NCBI GenBank assembly: GCA_964036315.1
Contig: OZ038517.1
Span: 21,396,574 to 21,460,573, forward strand
Length of the DNA stretch: 64,000 bases
Source: Acanthosepion esculentum
Lineage: Eukaryota; Mollusca; Cephalopoda; Sepiida; Sepiidae
Direction: 5' to 3'
This document shows positions 11,957 to 23,105 of the stretch, one piece after another. The notes beneath the pieces are model-generated. The model was not told the origin of the DNA. It did no database searches and saw only the letters and a list, made by a program, of their open reading frames with translations. The translations under genes and the position numbers were made by a program. Each line of letters starts with the position of its first letter. Positions within the stretch are counted from its first letter, which is position 1.

Positions 11957-12200
11957 TTTGTCATCCTCAGACAGACTGTTTCACTGTTTCACAGCTCATC
12001 AGTGTGGCTAGATGTCCGGTTGCCTCTAGATAGGATCGAAACCCAACTGAATTGGCGTCAGTCGGAACTTCTACCACTAAGTCGGCTCACAGCAGGGATG
12101 AAGGTGAATTTTAGCATGTTTATTTTTAGATTTAGATAAACACACAGTGACTGACAGTGACTCAATTCTGCCGAAGAGTTGTGCAATATTAGCCTAAATA
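11957..12200 (+). repeat. Repeat family E, copy 1
   Basis: About 240 bases starting 'gtcatcctcagacagactgt' and including 'cagctcatcagtgtggctag', 'ggcgtcagtcgga' and 'agataaacacacagtgact'. The same blocks in the same order occur at 45745-45985. Both copies are flanked by (TA)n. No coding potential is seen. It is probably a non-autonomous mobile element of unknown class. Confidence 0.7.
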
Positions 12201-12264
12201 GTCACTGTTTACAAACTCACACCTCAAACCAAAGAGCTCAACCGAAATTAATTTTTCAGGAGCC

Positions 12265-12272
12265 AATATTTT

Positions 12273-12332
<60 letters not shown>

Positions 12333-12410
12333 TATTTATTATTAATTAAAGGATATCAATATATATATATATACATATATATTTATTATTAATTAAAGGA
12401 TATCAAACAC
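12265..12410. repeat. (TG)n(TA)n with a 48-bp tandem duplication
   Basis: A (TG)n/(TA)n run at 12273-12330 is followed by two copies of 'tatttattattaattaaagg' plus flanks, separated by another short TA run. Confidence 0.8.
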
Positions 12411-12617
12411 TTAAAATCCTATAGGTAGTAATTTTTATTTCATGAGAGCTCTAAAAAAGGAGCTCTCAAACTTCAAGACCTACAAACAAATCAACTAGGT
12501 GATTTGTTTGATATTCTTTGATTAATAATAATTTTGCTCTGTCTTTTGACATAGAGCTCTCCCTGGGTCTATATCCTTCTGGAAATTCTATACGGATTAC
12601 CATATTGTGTCATTATT

Positions 12618-12690
12618 TTATATATATATATATATATATATAATGAGAGAGAGAGAGAGAGAGAGAGAGATAACAACATATATATTTTTA
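12618..12690. repeat. (TA)n(GA)n microsatellite
   Basis: Adjacent runs of TA (12618-12642) and GA (12645-12670). Confidence 0.9.
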
Positions 12691-12694
12691 TATA

Positions 12695-12950
12695 TCAAGA
12701 ACAATATTGGGGGGAAAATGTATGACAAAGCGGAAAAAGTTTTCGTTTGATGTATTTCACCCTTTAGGACATCATTGAACTAAATTTGTTACATAGATGC
12801 GACTACACATGCACACGAATGAGGAATGCTGGGAATTTTATTCATTTATATATTTTTATTAATCTAGCTGATTTCATTTAGATTCTTTTTATTACTGTGA
12901 TAATAGAAGTTGTGCTAGGAATGGTGAGATGTTGTAGTTTGGTTTTGTTC
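12695..12950 (+). repeat. Repeat related to 47520-47720 (Penelope-associated)
   Basis: Blocks 'aaatgtatgacaaagcgga', 'tttcaccctttaggacatca', 'gctgggaattttattcattt' and 'agctgatttcatttagatt' occur in the same order at 47525-47680. There they lie next to a Penelope endonuclease remnant, so this may be the non-coding end of the same element. No open frame. Confidence 0.5.
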
Positions 12951-13239
12951 ATTTTGTTTTACGGCATATTCGTATGAATAGAATATATATTCTTTGGTTT
13001 AGGGTAGATTTGTATGAGTAGAATATGTATTCTTTGTAAGAAATCAGTTTGTACATCAGGTTTCATTGACATATTGTTGAAAAGAGTAGGTTTTGTCAAG
13101 AGTCAAATGTATTTTTTTCTTTAAGCAAATTGCCCCAAGCAAGGCGGGAGTGCCACTTGCACGCAAGTGATTACAGAGAGTAAGAGTAAAGAGGAGTGTT
13201 TGGGAAAGGGATAATAGGAAGGACAGGGTTCAACGTCAA

Positions 13240-14410
13240 GGCATCAGAAGATGTCGATTGACATTACATTTGAATATTTGAAGATTATAGCTATCAAGGA
13301 AGCAAGTGATAGGGAGTTCCACTGATGGGAGGTGCAAGATAAGAAGCCGCAGGAGTAGAAGTGATGGCTACATTTAGTCGTTTTGACAGTAAAAGGGTGG
13401 GACCAAGATGCCAACCTAGTAGCACGCTTAAATTCATGCAGTTTGGGAACCAGTGAAAGTAGCTCATTGGAGCAGTTGCCATGAAAGTATTTTCAGAAAA
13501 GACAGAGGGAAGCCACAGCACGTCTGTAAGATAGCGACTGCTGACTGGATGCCAGATCAGGACCAAACACATTGCATATCTGTCTCGAGGACCTCAAGAT
13601 GAATAGCGGGAACACCAGACCATATATGGCAGCAGTATTCCATGCAAGGACGAATGGTTGATTTGTAGATTTAAAAGATGGACTCGGGTGAGAAAAACCT
13701 TCTGGTGCAATACAGAGAACCAACTTTCCTTGCAGTAGATGAAGTTATAAATTCAATGTAGTCGTTCCACTTCAGGTCAGTGTACAGCATGAGACCAAGC
13801 AGGCGCAGTGAAGCACTCTCATGGAGTTGGGCATCAGCCATCCTGATAGGAGGCAGGGAGGGTTCTCTATGGTGGGTAACTGAGATCAGTTTCATTTTAG
13901 AGGCATTAATGTTTACAAACCATTTCCTATCCCCAGTCAACCACAGATTGGAGGTCCTTCTCGAGGCCCACAGCCAGGTTAATTTTGTCAACAATGCTGG
14001 ATCTACTATTAAGGCAGGAGTAAATAATAGGGTCGTCAGCGTAGATGTCAACTTGTAAGTTGATGACATCAGGAAGATCATTGATGAAAATCAGAAACCG
14101 TGTAGGACCCAGGAGAGATCTTTGGGTAACACCAGTGTTCGTGTGAAAGGAACTGGAGGAGAATCTGTTTAAGACAAACTTCATTTCATGGTTTGACAGG
14201 AATTATTTTATTAAGTCAAATAATTGTCCTGTAATGCCATATCCCTGAAGCTTTTGAAGAAGGCCAGTGTGTCAGACCCCCTATCAAACACTTTAGAGAT
14301 ATCTAAAGCTACAACTCAAGCTTCTCCATTATTGTCAAGTGCTTGGTATATAAATTCAGTTATGGTCGTGAGCACATCAGCAGTGGACTGGGCAAAGCAG
14401 GCTGGTAATA
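13240..14410 (-). mobile_element. LINE-B reverse transcriptase remnant
   Basis: The best LINE-B copy, minus strand. In protein order: 'LDISKVFD' near 14275-14300; a 'GVTQRSLLGP' segment near 14115-14145; 'FLIFINDLPD' near 14065-14095; the catalytic 'YADD' near 14030-14045; and the C-terminal 'GPDLASS..SLSHRRAVASL' region near 13500-13560. It then ends at the 'cattacatttgaatatttga' block near 13265. Frames shift several times and the N-terminal and endonuclease parts are missing. The 3' end is homologous to the 125-bp satellite at 52263-52950 and 59928-61927. Clade not resolved (CR1/L2/jockey-like by motif). Confidence 0.85.
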
Positions 14411-14504
14411 TTTTTTTTTTCAAAAATGTATTGCTGGTATTTTTAATATAAAAATCTATCTTATTTTTATACGTTCATGGTATTTTTTAACCCAGTATGG
14501 GGGA

Positions 14505-14728
14505 TTAATGATTTTCCCATAGCTGGATTCAAACACGTGCTACCACCCTGAGAAACGTAAGAGCGGAGACACAAATTTACCGTGGATGACCTCAAGATCA
14601 AGGCACTTCCTAAGCATTTTTGTCATAGTGAATTGTTTTCTCCTTTAATCAGAGTAACATTTTTTGTGTCAAAATTATAGTCAGTCTTGTTCTGGTGGGC
14701 CATCAACACATTTGATGTATAGTTTTGT

Positions 14729-14740
<12 letters not shown>
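14505..14740 (-). mobile_element. Penelope-like element endonuclease remnant, copy 1
   Basis: The minus strand encodes 'ILQNYTSNVLMAHQNKTDYN' directly continued by 'FDTKNVTLIKGEN', matching the segment after the GIY-YIG core in the copy at 48117-48345. The GIY and YIG motifs themselves are missing because a (TA)n run begins at about 14730. The plus-strand neighbour further left is the LINE-B remnant. Identification rests on similarity to the second copy. Confidence 0.6.

Positions 14741-14780
<40 letters not shown>
14730..14780. repeat. (TA)n microsatellite
   Basis: About 23 TA dinucleotides truncating the Penelope remnant on its N-terminal side. Confidence 0.95.
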
Positions 14781-14781
<1 letters not shown>

Positions 14782-14789
14782 GAGTTGAA

Positions 14790-14982
14790 GCTTTACATAA
14801 AACAAATTTGAAAGACAAAATAACCATTTTTTAAGAAAAAAACATTATTTTTATTAATTAATATTATGAAGTAGAAAACATTTATTTGAAAAATAAGTAA
14901 CTCTGCATAAAGAAAAAAAATCTTACTAATTAATATTTTAAAGTAGAAACGTCAGTTAAAACACATTTATTTGAAAACAAAG
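14790..14982 (+). repeat. AT-rich local repeat, left of LTR pair
   Basis: Two copies of a roughly 85-base unit with 'attaattaatatt.tgaagt' and 'acatttatttgaaaa'. A third and a partial fourth resume at 15470-15590 on the other side of the LTR pair, showing that the LTRs were inserted into this repeat. Confidence 0.6.
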
Positions 14983-15475
14983 TGTTGTAACCTGGAAAAG
15001 GTTACTGGATGAGGTATAACCAAAACAGAGGTTGGAAATGAAATGGTAATCTTTATAACATCAACAAAATACAATACTCACCAGAGGCATGAAGTAGGTA
15101 AACCACTGCTAGTGGTGGACTACTTAGACAGCTTATAAGCCCCAACTTGCAATAGTGTCCAACGTATTTATGAAGATTGGGACATACCCATTAGTGTTCA
15201 TAGGTAAGGTATATCTATCTATCTATCTATCTATCTGTTGTAACCTAGAAAAGGTTACTGAATGAGGAATAACCAAAACAGAGGTTGGAAATGAAATGGC
15301 AATCTTTATAACATCAACAAAATACAATACTCGCCAGCACCGTGCAGTAGGTAAACCAATGTTCGTGGTGGACTACTTAGACAGCCTATTGCCCCCTCCC
15401 ACTTACAATAGTGTCCAAAGTATTTATGAGGATTGGGACACACCCATTAGTATTCATAGGTATGGTATATAACAA
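14983..15475 (+). mobile_element. Two direct LTR-like copies joined by (ATCT)n
   Basis: Two copies of about 235 bases (14983-15212 and 15238-15470) share blocks such as 'ggttggaaatgaaatgg' and 'tggtggactacttagacagc'. Each starts with '(tg)ttgtaacct' and ends near 'ttcataggta'. A run of ATCT at 15213-15236 joins them. The bases ACAAAG occur immediately left and right of the pair, consistent with a target duplication. The solo LTR at 55303-55525 has the same layout ('tgttggaacc' ... 'aggtatgttacaaca'). No internal gag-pol is present. An LTR-retrotransposon origin is inferred. Confidence 0.6.
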
Positions 15476-15639
15476 AGTAATTCAGTTTAAAGAAGAAAAA
15501 TAATTTTTATTGATATTTTGAAGTACTAACTTCACATGAAACAGATTTATTTGAAAAACAATTTAACTCAATAACAGAAAAATCTCAATGAGGATAATGT
15601 ATCTGACTGCAATCATTTAGCACTTTGTTAAAATTAGCT

Positions 15640-15738
15640 GTCAAGTTGCTTGTAACAATTATTTGGTGTGCTGTATGAATTCTTTTGGCGGGCCTCATGC
15701 AGCCTATGGCCTGTAATTTGACAAACCTGTTCTAGAGA
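15640..15738. mobile_element. Possible hAT-type terminal fragment
   Basis: 'ggcgggcctcatgcagccta' followed by 'ggcctgtaatttgacaaacc' resembles the common hAT terminus 'CAGG..TGTCAAAC..CGGCCC' read from the right. Only one end is recognised. The identification is by resemblance and is weak. Confidence 0.35.
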
Positions 15739-15894
15739 ATGAAATATAACAGAATTTTTCTACTTTGTTATTCAATTACCCAACATTGCCTGCTGTTGAC
15801 ATAGATGTTCAAGATGCTGTGACATGTCAGTATCTAGCATTTGAGTTATAAACTTGCTAGTGCTTAGTGCTATTTCCAAACCAGTGTGAACGTA

Positions 15895-16768
15895 CGGGGT
15901 GCGATAGGTAAATTGTTGCCATTTTATATTTTTAATTTTGCACATTCACGTTGTTTGTTTTTGATTTTGTCAACTGCAAAGTATAGTAGAGTCAGTTGAG
16001 CACTCTCTATGAGAAAAAGAGCACCATGGTGTCATTCATTCCACCAAAAATTTGGATATGGGATGCTGTACTGCTTGGCATTCATGCCGGAAGCTCCAAT
16101 ACAAACATTTCACAATGTTTTGGTATCATTCTGATGGCAACATTATGCAAAATATCCAGAAAGAGTTGGATGAGTCTAATGGTGATTACGAAGGTGTTTG
16201 GAGTGATCACTAGTGATGGCAACATTATGCCGCCATTCATCTTCCCACAAGGCCTCATACTCAACACAGAGGCCTACATCAAGTGCCCTGAGGAGGTAGT
16301 TCTGCTCTGGATCAAGGGTGTGGCTGCTTGAAGACCCTATGTCTGACAACAGGACTCTGTACCATGCCACACAAACAGGAGAACCCAGTCATGACTGTGA
16401 GACAGTTTCTGTGACCACGTCCCCCCTTACATTTGGCCACCTAACTCCACAAACTGCAACCCACTTGATTATTATGTGTGAATAGCAGTTAAGCAAGAGA
16501 CCAACAAAACTTCTTGTAAAACCAAAGATGAACTTAAGGCACAGATTATGGCAGCATTAACCAAGGAGTCCATCTGGAAGAGTTTGGAGATTCCAAAGTC
16601 ATCTGTAGGCCATGGTTGAAGCCAATGATGATTTTATTGAATAAATTTACTCTTTAGTATTTCAAGATATTTTTTGTGTAATTTTGGTAAATATATCTGT
16701 TAAAATGAGATGTCAGTGTTATTTTCATTTTTGCATAATTTAGATGACAATTTATCTATCGTTCCCTG
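15895..16768 (+). mobile_element. mariner-type DNA transposon, internally deleted, with both TIRs
   Basis: Left end 'cggggtgcgataggtaaat' at 15895 and the reverse complement of the right end 'cagggaacgatagataaat' at 16768 match at 15 of 19 positions. A TA dinucleotide flanks both ends (15893-15894 and 16769-16770), the expected target duplication of Tc1/mariner elements. Total length is 874 bases, shorter than the roughly 1.3 kb usual for the superfamily; the missing part lies before the region encoding the first half of the catalytic domain. Confidence 0.85.
16160..16635 (+). pseudogene. Mariner-type transposase remnant, DD37D-like
   Basis: The frame contains 'VFGVITSDGNIMPPFIFPQG', then 'QQDSVPCHT' with the putative second catalytic Asp at 16353-16355, and 'NCNPLDYYV' with the putative third Asp at 16467-16469. 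I count 37 residues between the two Asp codons, the spacing of DD37D (maT-like) transposases. At least four in-frame TGA codons interrupt it, two of them directly before QQD and after YYV where the family has Trp. The N-terminal DNA-binding domain is not recognisable. It cannot encode an active enzyme. Confidence 0.8.
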
Positions 16769-16770
16769 TA

Positions 16771-17055
16771 TAGTAGCATACGATATAAACTGTTTTGTGA
16801 TGTATTTTTATTCGGAGTTGGGGTGTTGCTTAGCTTAGTTTGTAATGCAGATGATCTGATTGAAACCAAAATGGAAGTACTCATGAATAATCACCATCAG
16901 TTAAAATCATTTATTTCCAGTAAATGTCAATTTCGTTTTCTTTTTTTTTTTCCTTAAAAATGAGCCTGTACAGACATGCAACAATGGTATAACAATGCAG
17001 TAGTGAAAGTTTTAATATAACACAAGATCTTTGCAATCGTGTGAATGCAGCTGAA
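16771..17055. other. No recognised feature
   Basis: AT-rich sequence with a poly-T run near 16945. No repeat or coding signature is seen. Confidence 0.4.
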
Positions 17056-17056
17056 C

Positions 17057-17357
17057 TAGTCAGTGCAGTTAAGTGCCATATGTGATACATGCTTGGGTGA
17101 TCATATCTCTTTCAATTCATGACTGGCTCGGCAGAAGATTATTCTGCAGCAAAGTTACATTTCTTTCTGTGGTAGACTGGTTGCCAAACAAGACTATAAG
17201 ACACTGTATGTTCTACTATTCAACTCATAGCTAGGGAGAGAGGATATGGATTTATACCTCGCAAGGGTATTTGCGAGTAAATGAAAGGAAACGAACCCAA
17301 CTGGAATTGAAACTCTGATTTCTCATTCAGAACCATTATCCACCATACAATACTGCA
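17057..17357 (-). mobile_element. SINE, shared head and core, tail type 3
   Basis: Minus-strand SINE. Its tRNA-like head is at the right ('ccaactggaattgaaactct' is the B-box side), the core in the middle ('ggtagactggttgcca' side), and a tail that reads on the plus strand 'agttaagtgccatatgtgat' followed by 'catgcttgggtgat'. The same tail is found at 28440-28490, 39345-39430 and 48050-48106. The copy is moderately diverged. Confidence 0.75.
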
Positions 17358-17820
17358 CATAAACCAAAATTTTGAAATAATCGAACAATCCTGATTATAG
17401 ATTCAAAATCGGCAAATTTTGCTTTGGATCACCCACACTTTTGCCCTGGTCGTAAAGTCTTTGTTGCTAAGTGTTCTCCACATATATTCAAATTTTGTTG
17501 AAGGCAATGTCTGACAATGATATCAATAAAATAAGTTATCAACCTATCAACATATAACTTGCCTTTATCCAGATTAAAGGATTATCTTCTATATTTGGCT
17601 TTATATCTTTAAGCTGAATTAATCCTAATTACACTTAAATTGTTATTTGTACATAAATCCAAGATTATTTGTTTGTATATAAACATCTTATTTAAAGTGA
17701 ATGACATTAGACACTTTTAATAAGATTTGGAAGCCAGTTTTGCAATGTAATTACTTTGGGCCACATATGGCAAATCAATGTCTGGTTAATTTCATCCACC
17801 CAGAATTACCTTGAAAAACT
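17358..17820. other. No recognised feature
   Basis: AT-rich, non-repetitive by eye. No gene model is supported. Confidence 0.4.
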
Positions 17821-17824
17821 TCAG

Positions 17825-19150
17825 TGTACGTCTTGCTCCTTCCTTGTACACTCTTTCTTTTCCTCTTCTCTCTCATTGCCCTCTTCCTCTTCTTCCTCTC
17901 TCTTATTACCCTCTTTGACATCTTTCTGCTTTCTTTTTCTCCATCATTTCTCTCTCTCTCGTTGTTCCCTTTTCTCCTCCTTCACTCTCTTATGGACCTC
18001 ATTCTCTCCCTTCTCTCCCTTGATTGTCCTGTTTCTTTACCTTCTTTCTCTCGGTTGGCCTCCTTCTCTCTGCTGTTGCCCTCTTTCTCTTTTCTGTTTG
18101 TTGTTGGTTTCTTTTTCTCTTTCCTGTCTCTCATTCTTTTTCTGTATCTTTTGTCTCTTGTCGACTTTATCTCTTTTCTCTCTCTGGTTGTCCACTTCAT
18201 CTTTCTTCTCTCTCTTGCTGTCTATTTTATCTCTCTTCTCTTTTTTATTGTCCAATTTATCTCTCTCTTTTTCATTGTACACATTATCTATCTTTTGTAG
18301 TCCACTTTCTCTCTTTCGTAGACCACTTTCTCTACTCTCTTTCGTAGTTCACTTTCTCTCTTTCGTAGACCACTTTCTCTCTCTACTCTCTTTCGTAGAC
18401 CACTTTCTCTCTCTACTCTCTTTCGTAGTCCACTTTCTCTCTCTACTCTCTTTCGTAGTCCACTTTCTCTCTCTTCTCTCTCTCACTGTCCACTTTCTCT
18501 CTCTACTCTCTTTCGTAGTCCACTTTCTCTCTCTTCTCTCTCTCACTGTCCACTTTCTCTTCTTTCTCATGCTGTTCATTTTATCTCCCTTCTCGCTCAC
18601 CCTTTTTCTCTTCATCCACTTTTCCTCACTTCTCTTTCATTGCCTTCTATCTCTTGTTTTTCTCTTTCTACTTCTCATGTTTCTCCCTCCTCACTTTTTT
18701 GTCCTCTTCATCTTCCTCCTCTTTCTTGATCTCTCTGTATCTCTCCCTCCTCACTCTTGTTAGTCTTTCCTCTCTTCCTTTTTCTTACTCTCCCATTCAT
18801 ATGCACTGATTTTTCTTTCTCACAATCTCTATTATTTTTCTCATTACACTATCCTCATTATATCTGTTTTTTCTCACTCACCTATCCTCTCTCTCCCTCA
18901 CTTATTTGTTTTCTCCCTAGCTTTCCTCTTCTTACTTACTCTCCTTATTTCTCTTGCTCTCTCTCTCTCTCTCTCTCTCTCTGTCACTCACTAATTTTTC
19001 TTTCAATTACTCTCCTTTGCTTCGAATATTTCTTTATCTTCTTCAGTGTTTCTCTCTATTCATATTCTCATTTCTTCCCAATGTTTTTCTTACACCCTCC
19101 TGATATATTTTTTCTTTTTGATATTTACCTAAAAATCAATTTCAACCCCA
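17825..19150. repeat. C/T-rich tract with a nested minisatellite
   Basis: About 1.3 kb of CTCTTTCT-type sequence. Between 18290 and 18560 a unit 'ctctttcgtag.ccactttc' plus 'tctctctact' repeats about eight times. Unit length varies from about 24 to 57. The open frame 17756-18763 reads as Leu/Ser/Phe strings because CTC, TTC and TCT all encode those residues; it is not a gene. Confidence 0.9.
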
Positions 19151-19740
19151 CATAAACAAAATAATCTTTCTTATTTTTACTCCATATTCTCTTTTTCATC
19201 ATCAGAACAAAACAACAACAACAAAAAAAACATTCACCCCCACATCTCAAAATCCCAACATTCTTGTCATCTTTAGAAACAACTACAAAAGACATATACT
19301 TACTCTACCCCCCATTGTGTACTCACTTTCCTGACATCATATAACTCTTGTTACCCATTTAGCACTACCTTGTTCACCCACTAAAAAAAAAAGTGATATT
19401 GAATCAGCACCAATCAGCTTGTGCAAAAATAATCCCAAATTCAGAAGTCTTTACTATTTCACTCTTAGATCTTCATGCTTCCAATGCCAGCTTTTACCAT
19501 TCATAATACCATTCACCAATGTTAGATCTTTCAGTCCTATCTATTCCACCTGGCTATACTGAATGTTATGGTTTCTCTGGTTTACTGAAATCAGCTGGTT
19601 CAAGCTTGAGGCCTAAAATTCCTTACTTAGATTTTTAGAAATTATTCCTTTACCATATTGTTTTCTCCAAGAGAGAAAATAAAGAACCACAACAATCAAT
19701 AGCCAATAAAACACCTAACTACAAAAGTCATTTAAAAAAA
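19151..19740. other. No recognised feature
   Basis: Non-repetitive sequence apart from short (CAA)n and poly-A runs near 19210. I see no coding region. Confidence 0.4.
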
Positions 19741-19744
19741 AAAT

Positions 19745-19808
19745 AAAATGCTGTGTCCTTTCCATATGTTGGCAATGATGCCTCTCCACAACTTCCTTTT
19801 CTTTACTA
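19745..19808 (-). mobile_element. LINE-A extreme 3' end
   Basis: 'gatgcctctccacaacttcc' preceded by a degenerate 'tgtgtcctttccata..ttgg' matches the plus-strand appearance of LINE-A tails at 395-425 and 1155-1190. Confidence 0.45.
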
Positions 19809-19814
19809 TAGTTG

Positions 19815-20060
19815 AATTTCTATAACTCTTTGAAAAAGATAGTGAAGTGCCTTCTCCACAGTTATGAATTCAGAGTTGTCTGGCTAGCAATCAAGGTTAG
19901 AGAGCCCAGTCTACGTTGCTATTTAACCTATAGCTGGCAGGAGAAGAGTTGAATTTCTTCCTTTCTCAGGGAAACAATAGACTAGGCAGGGATTTGATCT
20001 AAGCTCATCAATTCCATTTTCAACACTAATAACCATCAAGCTATCCTGACCAATCTAAAA
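19815..20060 (-). mobile_element. Old SINE, shared core, minus strand
   Basis: 'gtgccttctccacagttatg', 'gaattcagagttgtctgg' and 'gagcccagtctacgttgct' correspond to the SINE core read in reverse (compare 47280-47375). A degenerate tRNA-like head lies at the right end ('gatttgatctaagctc'). Strongly diverged. Confidence 0.55.
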
Positions 20061-20124
20061 ACGCTACCCAGGCTTTAGAGTACCATACTGCAGCTCATTT
20101 TATAAAGATGTTGGTCATTTAATT

Positions 20125-20412
20125 GGTCAATAGCAAAGCCTAGTGGATTAAAGCATTGGTCACATAATAATTGTGAGTTCAATCCCTGGGCCGGGTAGTA
20201 CAGACTCAGTGGAAACAGCACAAGCAATAACTGATCAGTACTAAATAAGAATTAGACAAGATATTTTGAGACATGGTCAGTAGAATGAGAACAATTTGCC
20301 CCTGTAGTTAAGTTTGATATTCCCCAAAGGTTACCCAGACTGACAAGCACCAGATAAAGGGCGGAGGGCACAATGGGCGGAACGTTGTGATAACAACAAC
20401 AAAGATGAGAAT
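20125..20412 (+). mobile_element. tRNA-derived SINE, different family
   Basis: A-box-like 'agcctagtggattaaagc' and B-box-like 'gtgagttcaatccctgg' lie about 30 bases apart. The 3' end is 'gcggaacgttgtgataacaa' followed by CAA repeats. It lacks the core shared by the other SINEs in the window. Confidence 0.65.
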
Positions 20413-21160
20413 AATTATCTGCATGCAAACAATTTAATAATTCCTCATCCCAGAAATTCAGATAGAAAAAAATCCCTGTTTTTATTTTTCAAAGATCTTA
20501 TATACGAGGAAATACCAGATAAATCTAATAAGTATCTCCACTGAAGCAGGCACATCACCATTCAGATTAGCAATCAGAGCAACATGAGGTTTCATATAGT
20601 GTCTTTTTATAGTCCCTGTAAACAGAAATAGCTCTCTCAAAGAGGAGAGTAACAAACAAGGGGAGACCACTTTTGATTATTCATAACAGTTATAAAATTC
20701 CACCAACTTAAAAGTAAAAGTACTTTTGACTTTCTAACAAGCATTTTCATGTTCAAGAAAAGTTGCAAATAATTCCAATTAGAAGATTGGTTAGTCTCAG
20801 TAACATCAGCTTGGAAAAGAAAAGTCTTAATTTTAATTTGAATATTGGTCCTTTCTTGCCATGTTTATCTTGTAATTGTAGAATTTCAAACTTCCTCTTA
20901 TTGTTCATTGCAGCTTGTCAAATAAACCAAAATAAATAACTTGTCTATCTACAATCTTTCTTGAAAATGGCTGGTTGTTAGAAAATGTAGTAATTAAGGT
21001 TGTGGTGACCTAATGTTGGTAATAAACAACAAAAGGAGAAAATACATAATTACTTCAAATGCCTTGTTTTTCTTTCTTGAGACGAAGATCCTCCCATTAG
21101 AGACTTTAATCTTCTTACACCTGCATAATTAATTACTGTCCAGGTGTTCCTTGTAATTTT
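20413..21160. other. Mostly unrecognised, one short repeat match
   Basis: 'gaaattcagatagaaaa' with 'aataattcct' just upstream (20438-20470) recurs at 22894-22930. Otherwise there is nothing I can assign. Confidence 0.4.
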
Positions 21161-21164
21161 ATTT

Positions 21165-22110
21165 TCAAATTTTTTTTTTTTAGGATTTTTATTTATCATT
21201 ATTTTTATTTTTCTATTTTTTTATTTGTCTTTTTATTTTTTTCATTTTTTTCTTCTCAGTCTAGACTTTTTCTTCTGTTAACATATATCTCCTATTCTTT
21301 CAATCTCACTTTCTTTTTTCCTCTTTTGTCTTCCTTTATCCTTAATTTTCCATCTTTATTTTCTTTGTCTTTCTGTTTTTATTATTTCCTTTCTTTTTTC
21401 TTTCTTTCATTTTTTAATTTCTTTTTTATTTATTTTACTTTTTCCTTTTCTTCATTTTTCCTCTTTACATTTTTTATGTTTTCTTTCTTTTTATTTTTTA
21501 ATTACTTTTTCCATTTTTTTAATTTTTTCCTTCCTCTTCAATTTTTTTCATTTTTACTTTTTCCATTTTTTTAATTTTTTTCCTTCCTCTTCAATTTTTT
21601 AAATTTTTACTTTTTCCATTTTTTAATTTTTTTCCTTCTTCAATTTTTTTCATTTTTACTTTTTCCATTTTTTAATTTTTTTCCTTCCTCTTCAATTTTT
21701 AAAATTTTTACTTTTTCCATTTTTTAATTTTTTCCCTTCCTCTTCAATTTTTAAAATTTTTACTTTTTCCATTTTTTAAATTTTTTCCTTCCTCTTCAAT
21801 TTTTTTCATTTTTTTAATTTTTTCCTTCCTCTTCAATTTTTTAAAATTTTTTCTTTTTCATTTTTACTACTTTTTCCTTTCTTTAATTTTTTTTATCATT
21901 TTTTCTTTTTACTTTATCCTTTCTTTTTTCCTTTCTATTCAATTTCCTTCCTTCCTTCTTTCTTTCTTTTATTTCTTTATTCCATTGTTCCTCTACTTTT
22001 TTGTCATCATTCCTATGCTATTTTCATTATGTTTCTTCACTCTCTTTTGTTCTTATTTTTTCTTTATTTCTCATTAAGTTACACTTTTTCGTTCCCCCTC
22101 CTTCATCATT
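21165..22110. repeat. T-rich tract with a 50-60-bp minisatellite
   Basis: Between about 21490 and 21890 the unit 'ttccttcctcttcaattttt' plus 'aatttttactttttccat' repeats roughly eight times with length changes in the T runs. Flanking parts are poly-T/TTTC. Open frames here are Phe-rich artefacts. Confidence 0.9.
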
Positions 22111-22309
22111 CTTGATTTATTTGTTATTAACAGACACTTCCTTTTAACACACTAATTACATAGATTATATTAGGATTTGTATGTCTGTCTTGTGTAAACA
22201 AATATTCAGTCCATGAGTCATCAGTTCTGATTTAGTTGTTTTTTATAGATTGGCACTAGAAATCACAAAGAGCTTTACCAAATAACAAAAACCACACCAC
22301 TTGAACATT

Positions 22310-22515
22310 TCTAACAACAGAAATAGGTAACACATATAACTAGAAGAGGAAATAATGATATAATCAAGGTTTTTAACTTTCCACACTATTAAAGAAAAGA
22401 TTGGAAGGAAAGAACCATCAGTATTAGAAGGAGCTATAACATTTAGTGGACTTGAGAAGTTTATTTTCCTGAAAAACTGCATTAAGAAAACATTTTATCA
22501 ATTTCAACTGACTGT
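22310..22515. repeat. 200-bp direct repeat, copy 1
   Basis: Starts 'aacaacagaaataggtaaca' and includes 'ggaaggaaagaaccatcagt' and 'agtggacttgagaagtttat'. The same sequence recurs at 23106-23315 with few differences, about 796 bases away. No reading frame is shared, so this is a non-coding duplication or a short mobile element. Confidence 0.85.
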
Positions 22516-23105
22516 AACGTAGTTTAGTCAATAAATGCCAAATGTTCCCAGTATGGAAACCGTCAATTTTACGATGGAACTCACAATTGCTATGTCACTG
22601 AAATCTTATGATAGCATCAATAACAAAGAGGTGAAATGGGACCAAGAAACCGAGGCAAAGCGGCCACAATGTCTCACCTGCCGAGTTGGAGCCGATATTT
22701 GCAATTTAGTAAATGTGCATGTATAAAGAAACTATCGCCAATTTGCATACGGGGTCAAAAACCTGAATAAAAGGTTAGCCACACAGACAAACGGGGAAAT
22801 GACTCCAAGATTTTGACTTGTTCAAGATTGGGCTCTTCATGGCTATCTTGCGTAAATGAAGATGAGGACAATAATCCACATGGGCATAATGTAAATAATT
22901 CCTGATCCAAGAAATTCAGATAGAAAAGAATAACCACATCAATTAAAGACTTTGAACAGCAGCAGCAACAACAGAAAGAATAGAAGTTAATAACTTTCCA
23001 CACTACCAAAAATTGCTTCAAACAAATACTTAAAGAAGATGATTCTTTATCAAATCCTATAGACTTTGTGCTGCCAACTCACAAAGTGAGGTATTAAATA
23101 ATATG
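22516..23105. other. Spacer between the 200-bp repeats
   Basis: Holds a 63-codon open frame at 22535-22726 (MPNVPSMETVNF...) with several Cys residues but no motif I recognise. A (CAG)n-like run occurs near 22960. No gene is assigned. Confidence 0.35.

Noticed and set aside
17756..18763. 335-codon open frame resembling a multi-pass membrane protein
   Set aside because: It lies in C/T-rich simple sequence; all three forward frames give Leu/Ser/Phe strings and unit repeats. No domain or non-repetitive portion.
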